DNA of 8,723 bases from Candidatus Methanoperedens sp. (GCA_028679855.1 JAJRAP010000045.1:1-8723); one strand, 5' to 3'. Positions 1-6,061 are shown, counted from the first letter of the stretch. The notes: generated from the letters alone by a model not told the origin. A program made the numbers and translations.

Positions 1-1
1 A

Positions 2-1177
2 TGCTCTGCCCTCTCTCCAGGTTCTTATGCGATTAATGCCACCATCTCGATCGGTAAACAGACCTATGAGAGCTATAAAGAGATCAGACTTGAAAGAGAA
101 GTAACAAATGCTTCCGAAGAACTGGATATAAACAAGTCTGTAGGGGTGGAACAGACCTCTGCTGCAACAGGCACTAAAAAAAATAACGGGACAGTGATAG
201 TTGAATACTTCTACGATCCTGCATGCCAGAAATGCGCAAAAGCGGCACCGGTAATAGACAGCGTTGTAAATTTGTATGCTGATAATGTCAGCTTTTCAAA
301 ATACAATATCCTTACTGATGAAGGATTATCTCTTGCAACAAAATACCAGCTTCCCGGAGTCCCTTCGATCGTAATAAACCAACAAAAGCTCATCTCATAC
401 AGTGATTACGAAGGGAACATCACACGCCTTGAGGAACTACTGAAAGATTCTATCGAAAAAGCATCCATATCACCAGCAAGCGCCTCCGTCCAGCAGAAGA
501 TAATACTCTCTGTCCCCTCGGTATTTGTAGTTGGTTTCCTGGCCGGATTTAACCCCTGCCTTCTTGCGATATTGGCTTTTATCGCATCTGTCACCCTCGC
601 AACAACAGGCCGAAGGAGAAATGTTCTGCTGATAGTCCTGATGTTCAGCCTTGGGATCTTTGTGACTTACCTGATCGTCGGGATAGGTCTCCTGAACATT
701 ATTGAACAGATGCCAGCGCTTCAGTCATCGATCAAGGACTTCCTTGTCATTCTGATAGCAGTACTGGGGTTATGGCATGTGTATGATGCCTGGCACCTTC
801 GGAAAAACACCGAATCCTCCTTCTATACCCCGAAATCTTTTATCCGTCTCACAGAGAGCGTGACAAAAAATGTGAGCCTTCCGGCAGCGTTCTTCATCGG
901 GGCGCTTTTCTCTCTAATAAAAGCCCCATGTGTGGGCGCGGTCTATTTTGTGATACTCGATATTGTAAGGAGCGGCAGCGGTGAGGGGATACTGTATCTT
1001 GCAGCATACAATTTCGGAGTTGTTCTTCCTGTGCTTGTTCTGGGTTTTGCCATCGCTTTTGGATTAAATCCGGAAAAAGTTGAAAAGTTCAGAAAGGAAA
1101 AAAGGTCAGCTCTCCGTCTAATTACAGGCTTGAGTCTACTGGTAATAGCGATTTTGATGTATTTAAATATAATATGA
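2..1177 (+). CDS. Thioredoxin-CcdA/DsbD-like membrane protein, 5' end outside window
   Basis: The reading frame is open from base 2, so this is the C-terminal 391 residues of a longer protein. The GTG at 146 is not a convincing start because coding-like sequence (PGSYAINATI, a beta-sandwich style segment) runs in frame through it. Numbering from that GTG codon, a thioredoxin-like domain spans about 15-105, with a CQKC active site at 27-30 and the cis-proline loop GVPS at 71-74. A CcdA/DsbD-type membrane domain follows (about 118-343), with around six hydrophobic segments and the two family cysteines in FNPC (C138) and KAPC (C262). Known DsbD/CcdA proteins pass electrons from cytoplasmic thioredoxin through these membrane cysteines to outward-facing thiol domains. 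Here donor and acceptor domains appear fused. The next gene, 10 bases on, is a DsbA-like protein and a plausible partner. Family call is firm; direction of electron flow is inferred. Confidence 0.88.
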   Translation, partial: CSALSPGSYAINATISIGKQTYESYKEIRLEREVTNASEELDINKSVGVEQTSAATGTKKNNGTVIVEYFYDPACQKCAKAAPVIDSVVNLYADNVSFSKYNILTDEGLSLATKYQLPGVPSIVINQQKLISYSDYEGNITRLEELLKDSIEKASISPASASVQQKIILSVPSVFVVGFLAGFNPCLLAILAFIASVTLATTGRRRNVLLIVLMFSLGIFVTYLIVGIGLLNIIEQMPALQSSIKDFLVILIAVLGLWHVYDAWHLRKNTESSFYTPKSFIRLTESVTKNVSLPAAFFIGALFSLIKAPCVGAVYFVILDIVRSGSGEGILYLAAYNFGVVLPVLVLGFAIAFGLNPEKVEKFRKEKRSALRLITGLSLLVIAILMYLNII

Positions 1178-1187
1178 AGTGATATTT

Positions 1188-1892
1188 ATGGCAAAGAAAA
1201 AAATGAGAAACAGTAACAGAGTATCGAAGTCGAACAATACAAAGAAAGCAATCATCGGTATAGCAGTCCTCACCGTGATTGTTTTAGGCTATTATTATCT
1301 CAACCCACAGGAAGGTGCTTCTAATTCGCTGGATGTAAAAAAGATAGAGGGTAAATATACACAGCTTTCCAGAAACCCAACTCCTTATCAGGGAAAAGTC
1401 GTGGTGACAGAGTTCATGAGCTTTTATTGCGATCACTGTTATGGACTTGAAAACAGGATGCCTGCTATTTTGGAAAAATACGGTGAACGGCTCCAGGTAG
1501 TCTATAAGCCCATCGTATGGGGTGGTCAGTCGACAAACAGCGTCGAGGCATATATCATTGCTGAACAATTGGGAAAAGAGAAGGAGATACGTGAAGCACT
1601 ATTTAAAGCTCAGTTCAAGGAAGGAAAAGATATAAGTGATATAAACGAACTGAAGAGAATAGCCGCAAGCATCGGTCTAGGAGAGGAATTCAACTCAAAG
1701 CTCGAGAAAGGAGAAGCCAGGAAACAGGCACAGGCGAATATTCAGCTTTCTCAAACTTATTTTGTGGATGAAACACCATCGATTATAGTAAATAACATTC
1801 TGAAAGTGACCCCACACAATACGGAAGATAATATTGATTTGATGGCTCAGAATCTCGATACAATAATTGGCAGCATTATAAAACAGAGCTAG
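1188..1892 (+). CDS. DsbA-like membrane-anchored thiol oxidoreductase
   Basis: The protein has 234 residues from the ATG at 1188. A GTG nine bases upstream would add only MIF, and the AGTGAT just ahead of the ATG is a weak match to the archaeal ribosome-binding consensus. A very basic N-terminus (about 1-20) precedes one hydrophobic helix (about 21-38), which suggests an anchor with the catalytic domain outside the cell. A DsbA/thioredoxin fold follows: FMSFYCDHC carries the CxxC at 81-84 after a beta strand, a helical insertion spans about 115-190, and the cis-proline loop ETPS is at 195-198. DsbA-like proteins make, reduce or isomerise disulfides in exported proteins. The gene starts 10 bases after the thioredoxin-CcdA gene, so the two probably share a transcript and the membrane protein may recycle this one. 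It is followed without a gap by a metal-ATPase relic. Confidence 0.87.
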   Translation: MAKKKMRNSNRVSKSNNTKKAIIGIAVLTVIVLGYYYLNPQEGASNSLDVKKIEGKYTQLSRNPTPYQGKVVVTEFMSFYCDHCYGLENRMPAILEKYGERLQVVYKPIVWGGQSTNSVEAYIIAEQLGKEKEIREALFKAQFKEGKDISDINELKRIAASIGLGEEFNSKLEKGEARKQAQANIQLSQTYFVDETPSIIVNNILKVTPHNTEDNIDLMAQNLDTIIGSIIKQS

Positions 1893-2010
1893 AGAGCTAT
1901 GGGACGGTATAAACGATGCTCCTGCTATGGCTGTTTCTGATGTGGGGATAGCTATGGGTGCAGCAGGCACGGATGTAGCGTCGAAAAGAACGCCAGGAAG
2001 CATATTATAA
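1893..2010 (+). pseudogene. Relic of a heavy-metal (P1B-type) ATPase
   Basis: From 1903 one frame reads [19 protein letters not shown] then AAGTDVA, ending near 1980. This is the hinge region of P-type ATPases (GDGxNDxPAL...ADVGIAMG), and the AAGTDVA ending is typical of Zn/Cd/Pb-type P1B pumps. Nothing else of the roughly 700-residue protein is present. At the 5' side AGCTATGG runs straight into GACGGT, which looks like the usual AM-V-GDG coding sequence with about four bases lost. After the motif the frame reads SKRTPGSIL and stops at TAA 2008-2010. The relic sits between the DsbA-like stop codon and the methyltransferase. I infer that a metal-efflux ATPase gene once stood here and was deleted or replaced. 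The identity of the motif is clear; ion specificity cannot be settled from so little. Confidence 0.88.
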
Positions 2011-2043
2011 ATATTGGCTTCGATATTAAGCTTGGCTGATGGA

Positions 2044-2727
2044 ATGGTTGTAAAAAGTGTTGAAATATTTGATAGAAACTGGAAAAAATATGAAGTATGG
2101 TTTGAGAAGAATGAGGCTACTTATTCCTCAGAACTTAAAGCCCTGAAAAAAGTTATTCCTGAGGGTTTGGGTCTGGAGATCGGAGTTGGAAGCGGGCGGT
2201 TTGCTCAACCTCTTGGAGCAGAAATAGGAATTGATCTCTCAAGGAACATGCTAAAGCTTGCGAAAGAGCGTGGTATTCAAGTAATCCAGGGGGTTGGTGA
2301 AAATCTGCCATTTAAAGATAATACCTTTGATTTTGTTCTCATAGTGGTTACTCTTTGTTTTGTGGAAAATCCAGTAAATGTCCTGAGTGAGGCTCATAGG
2401 GTTTTAAAGAGAGGCGGCAGACTGATTGTTGCGGAAATCAATAAAGATAGCCAGTTAGGAAGGCTCTATGAAGCCAAAAAGGAGAAAAGTGAGTTTTACA
2501 AAATATCAACCTTTTATTCAGGTAACGAAATCATTGGAATGTTTGATGAGGTAGGAATAAGATATTTAGAATCATATCAAACCCTTCTGCAACCTCTCGC
2601 TTTTCCTGAAATGCAGGAAGAGCCTGTAAAAGGATATGATGGAGGCGGATTTGTTGTTATTGTGGGTAACAAAAAAATCTTTAGCATCGATGCCCGGGGT
2701 AATCCAAAGCGAGGTACATCAAAATAA
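2044..2727 (+). CDS. Class I SAM-dependent methyltransferase (methyltransferase 11 type)
   Basis: The protein has 227 residues from ATG 2044. A TTG at 2014 in the same frame would add ten residues, but the family-like sequence begins around VEIFDRNWKKYEVWF, so the ATG is preferred. SAM-binding motif I is LEIGVGSGRF (44-53), the acidic residue after strand 2 is D64 (IGIDLS), the post-II segment is GENLPFKDNTFDFV (85-98), and LKRGGRLIVAEI (121-132) is the usual strand-5 region. The C-terminal half has the helix-rich substrate domain of ubiE-like small-molecule methyltransferases. The substrate cannot be read from the sequence. The neighbourhood suggests a metalloid or thiol substrate, but no arsenite-methyltransferase cysteine pattern is visible (C105 is the only cysteine), so an ArsM role is not supported. 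The last ~15 residues form a low-complexity tail. Confidence 0.85.
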   Translation: MVVKSVEIFDRNWKKYEVWFEKNEATYSSELKALKKVIPEGLGLEIGVGSGRFAQPLGAEIGIDLSRNMLKLAKERGIQVIQGVGENLPFKDNTFDFVLIVVTLCFVENPVNVLSEAHRVLKRGGRLIVAEINKDSQLGRLYEAKKEKSEFYKISTFYSGNEIIGMFDEVGIRYLESYQTLLQPLAFPEMQEEPVKGYDGGGFVVIVGNKKIFSIDARGNPKRGTSK

Positions 2728-2743
2728 TTCTTATCGAAAGTCT

Positions 2744-2782
2744 TATAATATTTTACTATAATACTACTGTATAATACTCAAA
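2744..2782 (+). promoter_or_regulatory. Three 13-bp tandem repeats in the promoter region of the regulator cluster
   Basis: TATAATA begins at 2744, 2757 and 2770, exactly 13 bp apart. The second and third copies share nine bases (TATAATACT). The 73-bp gap between the methyltransferase and the ArsR-like gene is very AT-rich and is the natural promoter for the downstream cluster. One copy could be the archaeal TATA box and the array could also be an operator. Repeat spacing is directly visible; function is inferred. Confidence 0.5.
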
Positions 2783-2788
2783 TATTGA
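2778..2788 (+). promoter_or_regulatory. Short TCAA-ATA-TTGA inverted repeat before the regulator gene
   Basis: TCAA (2778-2781) and TTGA (2785-2788) form a small inverted repeat 12 bases before the regulator start codon. It resembles the TTCAA/TTGAA half-sites found before the permease at 8677-8703. It is short and could be chance in AT-rich DNA, but its position suits autoregulation by the adjacent winged-helix protein. Confidence 0.3.
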
Positions 2789-2800
2789 AGGAATATACTT

Positions 2801-3127
2801 ATGTGTCAAGGTCAGAATCTGCCCGAACGGATGAATGGTATTCGAAAGTATATCCAGGCTCTGCACTGCCCGACGAGGTGGGACATCATCGACTGTATTG
2901 GCACTGGTGAGAAAAGTACCAAAGAAATCTATGAAGAGCTCAAGCTCGGTGAAGCAGGGCTGACCTTTGCCGGGCTATACTTTCATCTTTCTGCACTCAA
3001 GCGCGCCGGGATTATCGAGGCAGCATCCTACAGGGAAGCGAAGGGCGGCGCACCTGAAAAGGTGTGGAAATTGAAAATTAAGGAAATAGTGATAGAATTG
3101 TTAGAGAAGAAAAAGGAGGTGAAATAG
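2801..3127 (+). CDS. ArsR-like winged-helix transcriptional regulator
   Basis: This 108-residue protein is a single winged-helix DNA-binding domain. Helices around LHCPTRWDIIDCI (21-33) match the ArsR/PadR-like start (recent duplication of 'region that decides repression after metal loss' cannot be judged). STKEIYEEL (39-47) and FAGLYFHLSALKRAGII (57-72) form the helix-turn-helix, with YFHLSALKRAG as the recognition helix. The wing is the basic Gly-rich loop at about 77-92, ending in VWKLK. Cysteines at 2, 23 and 32 could bind a metal or sense redox state, but no classic CVC motif is present. A GAAGGA ribosome site lies just upstream. It is followed one base later by the Cys-rich small protein, whose ribosome site lies inside this gene, so the two are surely co-expressed. 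It probably controls its own cluster and perhaps the minus-strand efflux genes. Confidence 0.82.
   Translation: MCQGQNLPERMNGIRKYIQALHCPTRWDIIDCIGTGEKSTKEIYEELKLGEAGLTFAGLYFHLSALKRAGIIEAASYREAKGGAPEKVWKLKIKEIVIELLEKKKEVK
3115..3122 (+). promoter_or_regulatory. Perfect Shine-Dalgarno GGAGGTGA for the 68-aa gene
   Basis: GGAGGTGA lies inside the end of the regulator gene, six bases before ATG 3129. It is a full match to the archaeal anti-Shine-Dalgarno sequence, fixes the downstream start, and implies strong, coupled translation of the small Cys-rich protein. Confidence 0.85.
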
Positions 3128-3128
3128 C

Positions 3129-3335
3129 ATGTGTTACGGAGAAATAGAGCATGGGTGCCACGGGTTTATATCCCCACGGGCTAATATGGCGCATGGAATG
3201 TGCTCCTGCGGCAGTGGAGGAAGAAGATTCCTGAGCAAGAAAGAACGAATAGAGATGCTCGAAGAGTATCTGGAATCGTTGAAGAGTGAAATGGAAGGAG
3301 TAGAGGAAGAGCTGAAAGAATTCAAGAGCGAATAA
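3129..3335 (+). CDS. Small Cys/His-rich protein with C-terminal coiled coil (DUF5320-like)
   Basis: This 68-residue protein has two parts. The N-terminal ~30 residues carry four cysteines (C2, C10, C25, C27) and histidines (H8, H11, H22), enough for one metal site. After the basic GGRRFLSK turn, residues about 36-67 are a charged heptad-like helix (MLEEYLESLKSEMEGVEEEL) expected to form a coiled coil. The layout resembles short archaeal proteins often annotated as DUF5320; I recall the layout rather than a verified match. The start is fixed by the perfect ribosome site. It sits between the ArsR-like regulator and the cupin, with gaps of 1 and 10 bases, so it probably works with one of them, for example as a metal-loaded adaptor. 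No catalytic motif is visible and the function is unknown. Confidence 0.8.
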   Translation: MCYGEIEHGCHGFISPRANMAHGMCSCGSGGRRFLSKKERIEMLEEYLESLKSEMEGVEEELKEFKSE

Positions 3336-3345
3336 AGGGAAAATA

Positions 3346-3651
3346 ATGGAACACATAGATATGCAGGACCTTATTGAGTACAGCAGAACGGCGCGGGTTG
3401 TAAAGGAAGTTCTCAGGACGGATTGGTTCAATGTTGTTCTGGTATGCCTTGAAAAAGGACAGGAGATTTCGCCCCACCCGGAACCATACGCGGTACTATT
3501 CCATGTAATCGAGGGGGAGGGAACCATAACAGCCGGTACAGAACGGTATGATGTTAAACCTAATCACATGATATTTGTTCCAAAAGACGGAGTAAGGGGA
3601 ATAGCGCCCCGTACGCGCATGAGCCTGGTTGGCATACAGCAGCCGCATTAG
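3346..3651 (+). CDS. Small single-domain cupin protein
   Basis: This 101-residue protein is one cupin beta-barrel. Motif 1 is recognisable around GQEISPHPEPYAVLFHVIEG (38-57), with H44, E46 and H53 as possible ligands, followed by GEGTITAGTERYDVKP. Motif 2, normally Pro-x-x-x-x-His-Gly, reads VPKDGVRGI (78-86): the usual histidine is replaced by arginine, so a standard four-ligand metal site is unlikely. Stand-alone cupins of this kind serve as sensors, small-molecule binders or enzymes, and the role here is unknown. It starts ten bases after the Cys-rich gene and clearly belongs to that cluster. The ABC ATPase starts 19 bases after its stop, so the ABC genes may be read through from the same promoter. 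Confidence 0.82.
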   Translation: MEHIDMQDLIEYSRTARVVKEVLRTDWFNVVLVCLEKGQEISPHPEPYAVLFHVIEGEGTITAGTERYDVKPNHMIFVPKDGVRGIAPRTRMSLVGIQQPH

Positions 3652-3670
3652 GTTTAGAACCAAGATCAAC

Positions 3671-4603
3671 ATGAACGCCATTGAAGTCAAGAACCTGACG
3701 AAACAGTTCGGTGATTTAACAGCAGTAAACCACATAAGTTTCGAGGTTGAGAAGGGCGAGATATTTGGCTTTCTCGGTCCCAACGGTGCAGGAAAGACCA
3801 CCACCATAAGGATGCTGACAGGTCTGCTTACCCCGGATTCGGGAGATATTTTCATAGATGGAGTTGATATAAGAAAAAATACAATCAAAGCAAAAATGAA
3901 AATGGGAGTTATCCCGGAAATGGGAAATATCTATGTAGACTTAACTGCAAAACAGAATATCATAATGGCAGGCAGATTCTATGGGATTTCCAAAAGAGAA
4001 CTCGATAAAAAAGCAGATAGTCTTTTAGAGCAATTTGGGCTCTATGAAAGGAAAAACGATCCTGTGAGAACTTTTTCAAAAGGCATGAAGCAAAGGGTTA
4101 ATGTTGCAAGTGCCATTGTTCCCGATCCCGAAATCCTGTTTCTGGATGAGCCCACCTCAGGATTAGATGTTCAAAGTCAACGATTGATTAGAAATATTAT
4201 CAAGGAAATGAATCAGAAAGGAACGACCATCTTTTTAACCACTCACAATATTGAAGAAGCAAATATACTATGCGAAAGAGTGGGGATTATTAATAAAGGT
4301 AAGATAGTGGCTATCGATGCTCCTGAAAGATTGAAGAGAACTTTTGATAAGACTCAGTCAGTTGAAATATCTTTTCATAAGATGATTGATGGCAGTTTGA
4401 TTGAAAAAAGTGGATTAGCGAGCAGGATGGAAAAATTGGGAGATAAATGGAAATTCTATACAGACAACCCTGATAAACTCACAAAGTATTTAGTCAGATT
4501 TGCTGAGGATCAAGATTTAACAATAATTTCCATGAATATATGTGGAGCAAGTTTGGAAGATGCATTTGTAAAATTAACTGAGAGCAAAGATTATGCAGAT
4601 TAG
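3671..4603 (+). CDS. ABC exporter ATP-binding subunit (CcmA/DrrA type)
   Basis: The protein has 310 residues from ATG 3671. An upstream TTG at 3629 would overlap the cupin gene and add residues outside the family pattern, so it is rejected. All nucleotide-binding motifs are present: Walker A GPNGAGKT (36-43), a Q-loop region with glutamate in place of glutamine (GVIPEMGNIY, 79-88), the signature as FSKGM (135-139), Walker B ILFLDE (155-160), the D-loop SGLD (163-166) and the switch histidine in TTHNIEEA (190-197). The extra ~90-residue C-terminal domain is typical of ATPases paired with ABC-2 permeases that export drugs, lipids or antibiotics. It overlaps the permease gene by 11 bases, so the two are translationally coupled. 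The substrate is unknown. Base composition looks more AT-rich than that of the regulator-cupin block upstream. Confidence 0.92.
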   Translation: MNAIEVKNLTKQFGDLTAVNHISFEVEKGEIFGFLGPNGAGKTTTIRMLTGLLTPDSGDIFIDGVDIRKNTIKAKMKMGVIPEMGNIYVDLTAKQNIIMAGRFYGISKRELDKKADSLLEQFGLYERKNDPVRTFSKGMKQRVNVASAIVPDPEILFLDEPTSGLDVQSQRLIRNIIKEMNQKGTTIFLTTHNIEEANILCERVGIINKGKIVAIDAPERLKRTFDKTQSVEISFHKMIDGSLIEKSGLASRMEKLGDKWKFYTDNPDKLTKYLVRFAEDQDLTIISMNICGASLEDAFVKLTESKDYAD

Positions 4604-5357
4604 AGATTTGAACAGCCAATTTTTCCGCGGAGTAATGCTTGTAGCAGAAAAGGACATGCGAATTTACTATGCCAAGGCACCGGTTCTAATATTTGGTTTC
4701 TTGTTTCCTCTATTTATGTTTCTGTCTTTTTATCTTGGGCGAGAGATAGATTTTCAGATTTTCTTTCCAGGGCTTTTGGCAATGTTCTTTTTCTTTACAG
4801 CTTCATCAGTAGGTCCCCTCATTACCCCATGGGAAAAACAGGCAGGGACTTATGAAAGATTGCTGTCGTTTCCAGTTAATATAAATACAGTTATTTTGGG
4901 AGACACGGCAGCAGGTATGATTTTCGGCATTGTGATAAACCTTATCATCTTAATCGTGGGGCTGGTATTTTTGAATTACAATTTAAACATTTTTGGCATT
5001 TTGCTTTTGAGTATCAGCATATTGTTAGGGGCTTTTTGTTTTTCTTCTCTCGGTGTTTTATTGGCATCTCCATCAAGCAGCTCTCCTTCACAGATTATGA
5101 TGCTCTCCGGTCTTGTCCGCTTCCCGCTGATTTTTATAAGCGGAATTTTCATACCTTTAGAGAACCTGCAAGGAATCGGAAGAACAGCGGTTTACTTTTC
5201 GCCCATTACCTATTTAGTTGATATATTCAATCTAAGTTTTCGTGGTGAGTCACATATCCCCTTAATCATTGATTTCACAATGTTAGCTGTGTTTAGCATT
5301 ATATTCATCTCATTATCGAATAGATTCCATAAGAGGAGTTTAAGGAAAGGATTGTGA
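4593..5357 (+). CDS. ABC-2 type exporter permease
   Basis: This 254-residue protein has about six membrane helices (near 29-48, 56-75, 104-127, 133-158, 168-187 and 222-241). Features of the ABC-2 permease family are the cytoplasmic loop PWEKQAGTYERLLSFPVN (79-96), the Ser-rich stretch before helix 5, and SGIFIPLENL (183-192) followed by YFSPITYLVD (201-210). It begins inside the last codons of the ATPase gene (ATG 4593, ATPase stop at 4601-4603), which is normal coupling for a two-gene exporter. A dimer of this subunit with two ATPases would form the full pump in the cytoplasmic membrane. The cargo cannot be inferred. The gene ends exactly where recognisable remains of a ZIP metal transporter begin, which marks a recombination or insertion edge. 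Confidence 0.9.
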   Translation: MQIRDLNSQFFRGVMLVAEKDMRIYYAKAPVLIFGFLFPLFMFLSFYLGREIDFQIFFPGLLAMFFFFTASSVGPLITPWEKQAGTYERLLSFPVNINTVILGDTAAGMIFGIVINLIILIVGLVFLNYNLNIFGILLLSISILLGAFCFSSLGVLLASPSSSSPSQIMMLSGLVRFPLIFISGIFIPLENLQGIGRTAVYFSPITYLVDIFNLSFRGESHIPLIIDFTMLAVFSIIFISLSNRFHKRSLRKGL

Positions 5358-5608
5358 TTGGAAAAATTTATACGTTGGAGCCTTGCCACATTCCTGCTCC
5401 TGAAGGTCATCCGCACCCGGTAGCCGTCATGAATCTAATTGGCGACGAGTTCATAACCTGATTGATGGAATGCTTATCGGAGCCAGCTATACTGTGAGTA
5501 TTCCCATCGGGATTGCAACCACATTGGCTGTTATTTTACATGAGATTGCAATTTATCTCAATAATATTTGGAGTTGGAATTATGGCTTTGCTGGTCTTGT
5601 TAGAATAG
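5358..5608 (+). pseudogene. Decayed ZIP-family metal transporter
   Basis: Pieces of a ZIP (Zn/Fe permease) protein are readable in three frames. LEKFIRW is at 5358-5378. CHIPAPEGHPHP and VAVMNLIGD run from 5384 to 5446. After a lost base, VHNLIDGMLIGASYTVSIPI then GIATTLAVILHEI run from 5449 to 5547. The HNxxDG and HExxx metal-binding motifs of ZIP helices IV and V and the His-rich loop before them are therefore present. The second HE motif region and about three helices are missing: HEI jumps to FISIIFGVGIMALLVLLE and a stop at 5606-5608, which resembles the last ZIP helix. The damage needs two 1-base deletions (near 5379-5383 and after 5447) plus a large internal deletion, and the N-terminal third is absent. 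It cannot make a working transporter. It begins directly at the ABC permease stop codon. Confidence 0.9.
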
Positions 5609-5646
5609 ATATAAAATATGGCGAATGTGACTAAGCCTAATGCGAG

Positions 5647-5674
5647 ATTTGCGGCTTGTTGTGCTCACGCAAAT
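5647..5674. repeat. 7-bp-arm inverted repeat in the convergence zone
   Basis: ATTTGCG (5647-5653) pairs with CGCAAAT (5668-5674) around a 14-base loop. It lies between the ZIP relic and the oppositely transcribed minus-strand genes, where a hairpin could help end transcription, although no T-tract follows. From 5609 to 5738 I see no gene or recognisable gene remnant. Confidence 0.3.
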
Positions 5675-5717
5675 TGCTTATTTCGGAGAGGATTTCATTC
5701 ATCCTGCATTTTATGTT

Positions 5718-5733
5718 TTCAAATCAATTTGAA
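5718..5733. repeat. Perfect palindrome TTCAAAT-CA-ATTTGAA
   Basis: The 7-base arms are exact, with a 2-base centre, five bases beyond the stop of the minus-strand TBP-like gene. It may be a hairpin terminator for the minus-strand genes or, because its TTCAA/TTGAA ends match the half-sites before the permease, a second binding site for the same regulator. Confidence 0.45.
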
Positions 5734-5738
5734 CGACC

Positions 5739-6032
5739 TTACAGTTCTTTTAGCATCTGCTTCTGTGCAGCCATGGCAAGTATGGAATTGACAAGCCTCT
5801 TGCCTTCCTCTATGTCATTAACCTCTCTGATAGTTACTTTTCCGCTTGCGAAAAAATTTACCTCACGCTTTCCAAGGCGCACCAGTACCACGCCCAGGCT
5901 CTCGGAGTATCGTGCACCCAGCGCTTCCGCCAGCTCTTTAAGGTCAGGCGGGATGTTAAGATGGGCTATTATCCGAAGCTTCCACGGGTCTGAGAGACAG
6001 GGAAGCACTTTTTCGATTCTTTCGACATACAT
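5739..6032 (-). CDS. Small hypothetical protein with a TBP-like half repeat
   Basis: This 97-residue protein is not recognised with certainty. The N-terminal third (RIEKVLPCLSDPWKLRIIAHL) looks helical. Residues about 46-85 (LGVVLVRL, then VNFFASGKVTIREVNDIEEGKRLV) resemble one half of the TATA-binding-protein saddle: strand, charged turn, a phenylalanine-alanine-serine-gly-lys hairpin, strand, then a helix beginning with acidic residues. Real TBP has two such repeats and about 180 residues, so this is a single-repeat relative or a look-alike. It follows the DUF5788-like gene by 29 bases on the same strand and is the last gene of the minus-strand run. No ribosome site is clear before the ATG. 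A nucleic-acid or protein-binding role is speculation. Confidence 0.65.
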   Translation of the reverse strand: MYVERIEKVLPCLSDPWKLRIIAHLNIPPDLKELAEALGARYSESLGVVLVRLGKREVNFFASGKVTIREVNDIEEGKRLVNSILAMAAQKQMLKEL

Positions 6033-6061
6033 TTCGTATCTGACTTGATGTGATCATATTT

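Noticed and set aside
146..148. GTG as the start of the thioredoxin-CcdA protein
   Set aside because: The same frame is open to base 2 and encodes plausible exported-domain sequence. Starting here would leave an outward-facing thioredoxin without a signal peptide.
1179..1187. GTG at 1179 as the start of the DsbA-like gene
   Set aside because: It adds only three residues and the ATG at 1188 leads directly into the basic N-terminus with a weak AGTGAT ribosome site before it.
2014..2043. TTG start extending the methyltransferase upstream
   Set aside because: The ten extra residues abut the ATPase-relic stop codon and do not look like the family; ATG 2044 is the simpler start.
2044..2727. Methyltransferase as an arsenite methyltransferase
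   Set aside because: The protein contains a single cysteine (C105), so the conserved cysteine set needed to bind arsenite is missing.
3078..3527. 149-residue minus-strand frame
   Set aside because: It spans three well-supported plus-strand genes with good ribosome sites and has no recognisable domain.
3629..3670. TTG start extending the ABC ATPase into the cupin gene
   Set aside because: The overlap gives a basic, non-family N-terminus, whereas ATG 3671 begins with the usual I-E-V-K-N-L-T-K-x-F strand.
5656..6048. 130-residue plus-strand frame
   Set aside because: It is antisense to the TBP-like gene, Ser/Arg-rich with no family features, and reflects that gene's codon bias.
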